Assembly (NCBI GenBank): GCA_016926555.1
Contig: JAFGOI010000002.1
Coordinates: forward strand, 1-58,268
Source: Patescibacteria group bacterium
Lineage (GTDB): Bacteria > Patescibacteriota > WWE3 > UBA101185 > UBA10185
DNA: 58,268 bases
Direction of reading: 5' to 3'
In this document: piece after piece, positions 52,701-58,268 of the stretch
How positions within the stretch are numbered: position 1 is the stretch's first letter
How the letters are laid out: each line of letters opens with the position of its first letter
Program-made: the position numbers and the translations under genes
The notes under the pieces: generated by a model
What the model was told of the DNA's origin: nothing
Seen by the model: only the letters and a program-made list of their open reading frames with translations
Database searches by the model: none

Positions 52701-55700
52701 ATAACCCAAGATGCAGAAAACCTTTTCTGGGACGATTCTGGGGATCGCCTGGGAATTGGAAACTCCAACCCACAATACACACTCGATATAACAGGAAATA
52801 TTCGAATAAGTAATTTCTCGGGAAGCGATACAAATGAAATTGTGATATCCGACTCAGGTGAATTAGGAACCCGAACAGTTGACTCACGAGTTTGGGGAAC
52901 TACACTTCTGGATGGAAGTGGACCTGCAAATTACATAGCCAGATTCCTCGATAGTAATACTATAGGCATCGGTATACTATATGATAGTGGAAATGCCGTA
53001 GGTATAGGGAATACTGCCCCCGCGCACATGCTGGACGTGGCAGGAACGATGGCATCACAGGGTTTAGTCTTGGCTGGCACAGCTGTAACCTCATCTGCTA
53101 ACGAAATTAACATTTTGACAGGTGCGACAGTGTCAACTGCTGAAATTAATTATTTAACAGGCTCGTCCGTTCTAACGGGGGGCATTGTCTTCGGAAATGG
53201 GGCAAACTTTGCACAAGATGTCACAAATATCTTCTGGGATAATACAAATAACTACCTCGGTATAGCCACATCCACCCCAACAGCAGCGCTAACTGTAGGA
53301 AATAATGAGGAGTTTACTGTGGATTCATCTGGAAATGTAACGTCCGCAGATGGTACCTTGTGGGACTTATCAGATATTGCGCACAATGACTCTGCAGTGC
53401 AGGGGTTTAAGTTACCACAAGGAAATGGTCTGACCAGTCTGGTCCCCGCAGCCGGAGAAGGTTACATCGCATGGGATTTAAATGATCAGAAATTAAAAGC
53501 ATTCGACGGAACAGGATGGTTCGACGTAGCCTACGGCGCTAGGGTCTTGTGGACGGATGCCGGCCCGCATGTATATGCAGACAACTTTCCTCAATTTGTA
53601 ATTTCGGATTTACATCGAATCGGTATAGGCACCTCAACCCCCTCCTACTTACTGGATGTAGCAGGAACCGCTGCTGTACAATCTCTAATACTAAACGGAG
53701 GAACAATTACTTCATCAGCTTCCGAAATAAACATATTGGATGGCGCTACTGTGACATATAACGAACTAAATTTTCTAGACGGCGCATCGGTCACGAACGG
53801 TGGACTGGTATTTGGAAATGGAACATACCTTACTCAAGACGCAGCGAACATATTTTGGCAAGACACAAACAATAGATTAGGAATAGGAACAAGCTCTCCG
53901 AACTACACACTTAGTATAAACGGAACACTGGGTTTTATAGAAGTCGGCACTGAGCCGACCCCGCAGTTTTACACAATATTTCAAGGTGGAGACCAAAACC
54001 AAAACATAACTTACACATGGCCCGTAGATTATGCAGGAGGAAACAATTACGTTTTATCTTCAGATACCTCCGGTACACTAGAATGGTTAGATCTCGCGGC
54101 TGCAGGCTCCGTAATTGGGTCTGGTACTCCAAACTACGTAATGAAATGGTTAACCACGCAAAATGCTACAATTTCTCAACTATATGATGATGGAACCTTT
54201 GTAGGTATCGGAACTTCTGCACCATCTTACCTTTTAGACGTAAGCGGTACGCTTAACACACTAAACTTATTTTTGGCCGGATCCGAAGTTAGCACAACCG
54301 CAGCTGAACTAAATATTTTAGATGGAGCAACTGTTACAACTGCTGAGGTTAACTACTTAAGCGGCTCATCCGTACTTAACGGCGGAGTTGTTTTTGGCAA
54401 TGGTACAAGATTTACTCAAGACATAGCTAATTTCTACTGGAACGATGCTACTAATAGACTTGGAATTGGCAATACATCGCCATCCGCAACATTTTCCGTA
54501 GGTTCAGCCTCTCAATTTGCGGTAGATAACTTGGGAAATATTCTATTGGACGCCAATATGACGATTTCCAATTCACGCCTAGTAGATCTATCGGGAATAA
54601 TTCATGCCGACACCGCTCCCCAGGGTTTAAAACTCCCACAAACCGGATCATTAACCAATATGGATAACGCGTTGGCAGGTGAAGGATATATCGCCTGGGA
54701 TAATACAATAGATAAACTCATGGCATTTGATGGAACAACATGGTTCGACGTTGCTTACGGTGCCACAGTTCTATGGTCGGATGCTGGACCCCATATATAC
54801 GCAGATAATTATGGGCTTTTCGCTATTACAGATTCAGGTCGCGTCGGAATTGGCACCTCTACTCCTTCATTCAATTTAGACGTTGCGGGAACCGTAAACA
54901 CTACGAATCTCTATATAGCTGATACTGCAGTTACTTCATCCGCAAATGAACTGAATTTCCTGGATGGCACATCAGTTATTTCGGGAGGAATAACCTTTGG
55001 AAATGGTACATATATTACCCAAGATGTTTCCAACTTATTCTGGGATAACTCGAATAACAGACTCGGTGTCGGAACTAGTTCACCTGGGTATGAAGTTACC
55101 ATTAATGGTTCCCTCGGATTTATTGAAGTTGGTACTGAACCTGTTCCCCAGTTCTACACGATCTTTCAGGGAGGGGATCAATACCGAAATATTACATACA
55201 CATGGCCTACAGACTACGCGGGCGGGGATGATTTCTTATTAGTCTCAAACGCATCGGGAACGATGAGATGGATGGATTTAAGTCAAACTGATACGATTTT
55301 TGGAAGCGGCATCACAAACTTTATACCAAAATTCTCAGACACCGATACCATTACTGTCTCACAGCTATATGATGACGGGACATATGTCGGGATCGGAGAT
55401 TCAAACCCAGCTCATTTATTAGATGTAGGAGGAACTACCGCTACTATCGGTTTCATACTCAGCAACGTAGCAATTACTGCTGACGGAAATGAAATAAACA
55501 TTCTAGACGGGGTAACAGCAAATGCGGGAGAGATTAACTATCTAGATGGTGCATCTGTCCTTATTGGAGGTATCACTTTCGGAAATGGAACATATATAAC
55601 CCAAGATGTATCTGAGTTGTACTGGGATGCAAGTAACGACAGACTCGGACTTGGTATAACTAATCCATCTTATACTCTGGACATAACCGGAAACATGAGA

Positions 55701-58268
55701 CTTACTACATTCTCTGGCGTTGATTCGAATTCTGTTGTAATCGAAAACAGCGGCGTAATTGGGAACAGGACCATTGATTCCAGAGTATGGGGTACTACGC
55801 TACTCGACGGATCCGGACCAGCTAACTATATAGCTAGATTCCTGGATCTAAACACACTTGGCACTGGACTTATATACGATAATAATACTTACGTAGGTAT
55901 CAACGACCTCACTCCAAGTTACATGCTGGACGTTGGTGGAACTATAAGCGGACAAGCACTTGTTTTGGCAGGAACCGCTATCTCCGCTACAGCTGCCGAA
56001 CTAAATATACTGGACGGAGCAACTTTATCAACCACGGAACTAAATTATCTTACCAATTCTTCCGTAATTAATGGCGGGGTTGTTTTTGGTAATGGTACAA
56101 ACTTTACCCAAAATGTAAGTAGTTTCTTTTGGGACAACACAAATATTTTGCTTGGAATTGGGACGTCAAATCCGGGATATAACCTAGATGTGGCAGGAAC
56201 TATCAACACAACAAATCTGTATATGGCAAATATAGAAGTTACTTCAACCGCCACAGAATTAAATTACCTAGATGGGTCAACAGTTTACTCAGGGGGTATT
56301 ACCTATGGTAACAGCACAAACTTAACTCAAGATCTCGCCGATTTTTACTGGAACTCCTCCTCAAATAGATTGGGACTTGGAACTTCTGCACCGGGACAAA
56401 CACTTACCATTTACGGAGATTTCGGATTTATAGAAACCGGCACAGACCCTGTTCCTCAATTTTATACAATCTTCCAAGGAGGAGACCAAAATCAAAACAT
56501 TACATACACTTGGCCCACAGATTACGCAGGAGATATTAATTACGTTCTACTTTCAGATCCAACCGGAAAACTGGAGTGGACTTCCCTACTCGCCGCGGGC
56601 AGTGTCATCGGTTCAGGAACAAATAACTACGTAACCAAGTGGACTACATATGGTAATATTGGCGACGCGTCACTTTACGATGATGGCACATATGTCGGAA
56701 TCGGAACTTCTGTACCATCCTATACGCTTGACGTGGTCGGAGACGTAAGAATTTCCTCAGGGAATGATTATTATATTGGTACTATAGGTTTGGGTAGTAC
56801 AGGACCAACACAGACAACATCGGGGGCTTACTTAATAGGTGTATACGATCAATTCAACAGCTCAGACGCAGAAGATCTACAAGAGACTCTGTACGACTTT
56901 GATCAGGCAATTGGCGCCGGAGCATCAAAATGGACTCAAACAGGAGGCCTGACTTTCTTAACCATTGCTGCAAACGATCTTGCAGTAGGCGGCTCGCACC
57001 CCAGTTCAGTACCATTCTATATCGATGTAAGCGAAGACACAGTTTGGATAGATCAAAATACACTTTTTGTCGACGGGAATAACGATAGAGTCGGAATCGG
57101 AACTACAATCCCACAGGCCACTTTTTCAGTTGGCGCAAACTCACCATTTAGAGTAGATAGCAGCGGCGACATTACAAGATTAAAAAATGTTTCATACTCA
57201 TGGCCAAACGTCGCAGCCGACAATAATGATTATGTTTTGGCCTCCGATACATCCGGCAATCTTACGTGGAAATCTGTAAGTGGGGTCGGCAGTATTACAG
57301 GACAAGGGGAAGTAAATTATCTCGCAAGATTTGATACGCGGTTCACTCTTACATATAGCACGGTCTTTGATGACGGTGTCTTTGTTGGTGTAGGAACAAG
57401 TACTCCTTCCTTTTTACTGGATGTGGCCGGAACCTTAAACACTACAAATTTATACATTGCCGGCTCCGCTGTTACGGCCGACGCGAGCGAAATTAATCTT
57501 CTTGATGGTGCCACAGTCACAACCACCGAGATAAACTACCTAGCCGGTTCCGCGGTAACTGTCGGAGGATTAGTTTTCGCAGATGGATCAAATTTTACTC
57601 AAGACGCAGTAAACCTTTCATGGGATGATTCCAATAACAGACTGGGAATTGGCACTTCAACTCCTTTATATACTCTCGACGTTAACGGAGATGCTAGGAT
57701 TGCAACCTTTACGGGCACCGATACCAATTCCGTAGTTATTGAGGATAGCGGGGTTCTCGGCAACAGAACAATTAACTCAAGAGTCTGGGGGAATACTCTA
57801 CTCGATGGGTCTGGACCTGCTAACTATGTGGCCAGATTTACCGACCTGGATACACTGGGACCAGGACTTATATACGACAATAATACTTATGTCGGAATTA
57901 ACGATCCGACCCCAAGCTACATGTTGGACGTTGGCGGAACTATAAGCGGACAGGCCCTGGTACTTACTGGCACTGCCATCACAGCATCGGGATCTGAAAT
58001 TAACATATTAGATGGCGCAACTGTGACTTACAACGAGCTTAATTACCTGGATAATTCCTCAGTTATATCCGGTGGAATTGTTTTTGGCAATGGTACTAAT
58101 CTAACTCAAGATACTGGGTTCTTATTCTGGGACAACAGTAACAATAGGCTTGGCGTTGGCAATTCTGCGCCCACACAGACTCTGTCCGTAGGACCTTCCT
58201 CACAATTCACGGTAGATTCATACGGAAACGTCTCTGTGGCCGATAATGCTTTGGTAGATCTATCCGGA
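49722..58268 (+). CDS. Giant membrane-anchored protein (partial, no stop in window): two MerR-like HTH domains, one TM, tail-fibre-like repeat ectodomain
   Basis: Frame open from ATG 49722 to the last base (2849 codons). HTH1 LSVSEAAAYLKVSPSTLRRLESEGEIKAIRQPNGYRLFELNDL; HTH2 YSISKASKYLGISPSTLRRKEKYGEINSYRKSNRHRVFNLNDL; TM YGILLGLAWLVTTLGVATTTIIL; repeats LGIGTSTPSYLLDVAGT...SEINFLDGATV...FGNGTxxTQDxxNLFWD. Confidence 0.92.
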   Translation, partial: MPSSAEKKPNISSLEKTQLSVSEAAAYLKVSPSTLRRLESEGEIKAIRQPNGYRLFELNDLLNLKKSLEIKKNEKKIQKQIEKKTVKRVHQIQKNQREVKVSNQYVVNNVIYGQPNPNVFYSISKASKYLGISPSTLRRKEKYGEINSYRKSNRHRVFNLNDLKKLKVKLTEEKKYKDDHTLEKKEIATQTRIQKQKAIHEKIEEFEEKLNQIAQFKPSQLPSTRVKGPAGTSHVVVRKYSSQKGLIHDRIEKRKLNYGILLGLAWLVTTLGVATTTIILSKKDLNILAKRNTYNTYMLQGGNVLGLADKLQTYIFRINVASVMEKSLAIKDTLEVEHLSTLKGGITTLGSYVETGTLNFTDTGDMNNLLAIDDTTETTLEEALDIRGDVIGDSLLDVKIAEDIVDDGHLVNTLTYTGDWDFGGTWGIDGATVEATADEINLLSGLSATTEELNTLSGVTIEDGGIVYSDGSTFLTDATNLTWDSSSYRLGIGTNAPNYALEVNGYTGISSGYDLLIGGIGLSDVGTSSTTSGASLISAFDEFTSTDQTNLQDILREFDANIGIAGIRYWELYGNTVSTILPTYDMSVGGSEPGSSLYFDADAELLTLTNTTSGVSFIVNDQANDTTPFAIDNAGNIGIGTSAPNYKLTVDGTVAIRETGASPHYYTILQADDQPNNITYTLPENYPADFNFVLAGDPTGDLRWASVSGVGSITGSGWPSYITKWSSGSTLGISVMYETEGKIGIATTAPDYMLDIAGTLNMTNLYIDDNEVISTAAEINYLDGSSITTGGVVFANGTNFTQDVTNLFWDNTNNYLGIATSTPNAALTVGNNEQFTVDSSGNVNTTAGVLWDLSSVIHSGSEPQGFKLPQGNGLTSMTIAAGEGYIAWDSSDKKLKAFDGTGWFDVAYGAKVLWTDAGPHVYADNFPQFVISDLHRIGIGTSTPSYLLDVAGTMNTNTLLIAGSTITSSASEINFLDGATVISGGLDFGNGTFITQDAENLFWDDSGDRLGIGNSNPQYTLDITGNIRISNFSGSDTNEIVISDSGELGTRTVDSRVWGTTLLDGSGPANYIARFLDSNTIGIGILYDSGNAVGIGNTAPAHMLDVAGTMASQGLVLAGTAVTSSANEINILTGATVSTAEINYLTGSSVLTGGIVFGNGANFAQDVTNIFWDNTNNYLGIATSTPTAALTVGNNEEFTVDSSGNVTSADGTLWDLSDIAHNDSAVQGFKLPQGNGLTSLVPAAGEGYIAWDLNDQKLKAFDGTGWFDVAYGARVLWTDAGPHVYADNFPQFVISDLHRIGIGTSTPSYLLDVAGTAAVQSLILNGGTITSSASEINILDGATVTYNELNFLDGASVTNGGLVFGNGTYLTQDAANIFWQDTNNRLGIGTSSPNYTLSINGTLGFIEVGTEPTPQFYTIFQGGDQNQNITYTWPVDYAGGNNYVLSSDTSGTLEWLDLAAAGSVIGSGTPNYVMKWLTTQNATISQLYDDGTFVGIGTSAPSYLLDVSGTLNTLNLFLAGSEVSTTAAELNILDGATVTTAEVNYLSGSSVLNGGVVFGNGTRFTQDIANFYWNDATNRLGIGNTSPSATFSVGSASQFAVDNLGNILLDANMTISNSRLVDLSGIIHADTAPQGLKLPQTGSLTNMDNALAGEGYIAWDNTIDKLMAFDGTTWFDVAYGATVLWSDAGPHIYADNYGLFAITDSGRVGIGTSTPSFNLDVAGTVNTTNLYIADTAVTSSANELNFLDGTSVISGGITFGNGTYITQDVSNLFWDNSNNRLGVGTSSPGYEVTINGSLGFIEVGTEPVPQFYTIFQGGDQYRNITYTWPTDYAGGDDFLLVSNASGTMRWMDLSQTDTIFGSGITNFIPKFSDTDTITVSQLYDDGTYVGIGDSNPAHLLDVGGTTATIGFILSNVAITADGNEINILDGVTANAGEINYLDGASVLIGGITFGNGTYITQDVSELYWDASNDRLGLGITNPSYTLDITGNMRLTTFSGVDSNSVVIENSGVIGNRTIDSRVWGTTLLDGSGPANYIARFLDLNTLGTGLIYDNNTYVGINDLTPSYMLDVGGTISGQALVLAGTAISATAAELNILDGATLSTTELNYLTNSSVINGGVVFGNGTNFTQNVSSFFWDNTNILLGIGTSNPGYNLDVAGTINTTNLYMANIEVTSTATELNYLDGSTVYSGGITYGNSTNLTQDLADFYWNSSSNRLGLGTSAPGQTLTIYGDFGFIETGTDPVPQFYTIFQGGDQNQNITYTWPTDYAGDINYVLLSDPTGKLEWTSLLAAGSVIGSGTNNYVTKWTTYGNIGDASLYDDGTYVGIGTSVPSYTLDVVGDVRISSGNDYYIGTIGLGSTGPTQTTSGAYLIGVYDQFNSSDAEDLQETLYDFDQAIGAGASKWTQTGGLTFLTIAANDLAVGGSHPSSVPFYIDVSEDTVWIDQNTLFVDGNNDRVGIGTTIPQATFSVGANSPFRVDSSGDITRLKNVSYSWPNVAADNNDYVLASDTSGNLTWKSVSGVGSITGQGEVNYLARFDTRFTLTYSTVFDDGVFVGVGTSTPSFLLDVAGTLNTTNLYIAGSAVTADASEINLLDGATVTTTEINYLAGSAVTVGGLVFADGSNFTQDAVNLSWDDSNNRLGIGTSTPLYTLDVNGDARIATFTGTDTNSVVIEDSGVLGNRTINSRVWGNTLLDGSGPANYVARFTDLDTLGPGLIYDNNTYVGINDPTPSYMLDVGGTISGQALVLTGTAITASGSEINILDGATVTYNELNYLDNSSVISGGIVFGNGTNLTQDTGFLFWDNSNNRLGVGNSAPTQTLSVGPSSQFTVDSYGNVSVADNALVDLSG
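51000..58268 (+). repeat. Degenerate in-frame protein repeats
   Basis: About 12 copies of the TQDxxxxFWD element, near 51147, 52120, 52707, 53213, 53830, 54413, 55015, 55598, 56106, 56326, 57597, 58104. Confidence 0.9.

Noticed and set aside
50945-57526. Several 60-85 aa minus-strand ORFs within the fibre gene
   Set aside because: Antisense shadows of the repeats: similar peptides recur only because the plus-strand repeats recur.
51000-58268. Repeat array as a CRISPR or tandem satellite
   Set aside because: Period is hundreds of bp, units differ at synonymous sites and stay in one open frame; this is protein repetition.

Overview
Low-GC bacterial chromosome segment, standard genetic code. 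It most resembles a Candidate Phyla Radiation / Patescibacteria genome (small operons, short EF-Ts, extended S2 and NusG); this affiliation is inference, not tested. The core part carries cysS, recR, dnaX, pth, ybeY, yqeY-like, rpsU, rseP, frr, tsf, rpsB, topA, dprA, def, fmt, rpmB, four tRNAs and secE-nusG-rplK-rplA. Accessory parts include: a GC-richer two-gene secreted-protein block (about 2.57-5.3 kb); a decayed transposase; a P-type ATPase abutting a minimal pyruvate-kinase-like gene; an HNH ORF that runs into tRNA-Trp; a VapBC-like toxin-antitoxin pair; an A2M/PBP1C pair; a small-ORF module and a structured RNA candidate. The two most striking loci are divergently transcribed neighbours. 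(1) An F1Fo-ATPase-like operon (43.3-49.3 kb) has no subunit a; its c-subunit-like hairpin is fused to a signal peptide plus an exported domain and lacks the TM2 carboxylate. (2) A giant ORF (49722 to window end, 2849 codons with no stop, absent from the supplied ORF track) encodes two MerR-like HTH domains, one TM helix and thousands of residues of tail-fibre-like repeats. A window-wide regulatory pattern is also visible: TGnTAnAAT-type -10 boxes lie exactly 6 nt upstream of start codons, predicting leaderless mRNAs for at least 11 transcription units. No database search was run; family assignments rest on motif recognition in the translations.
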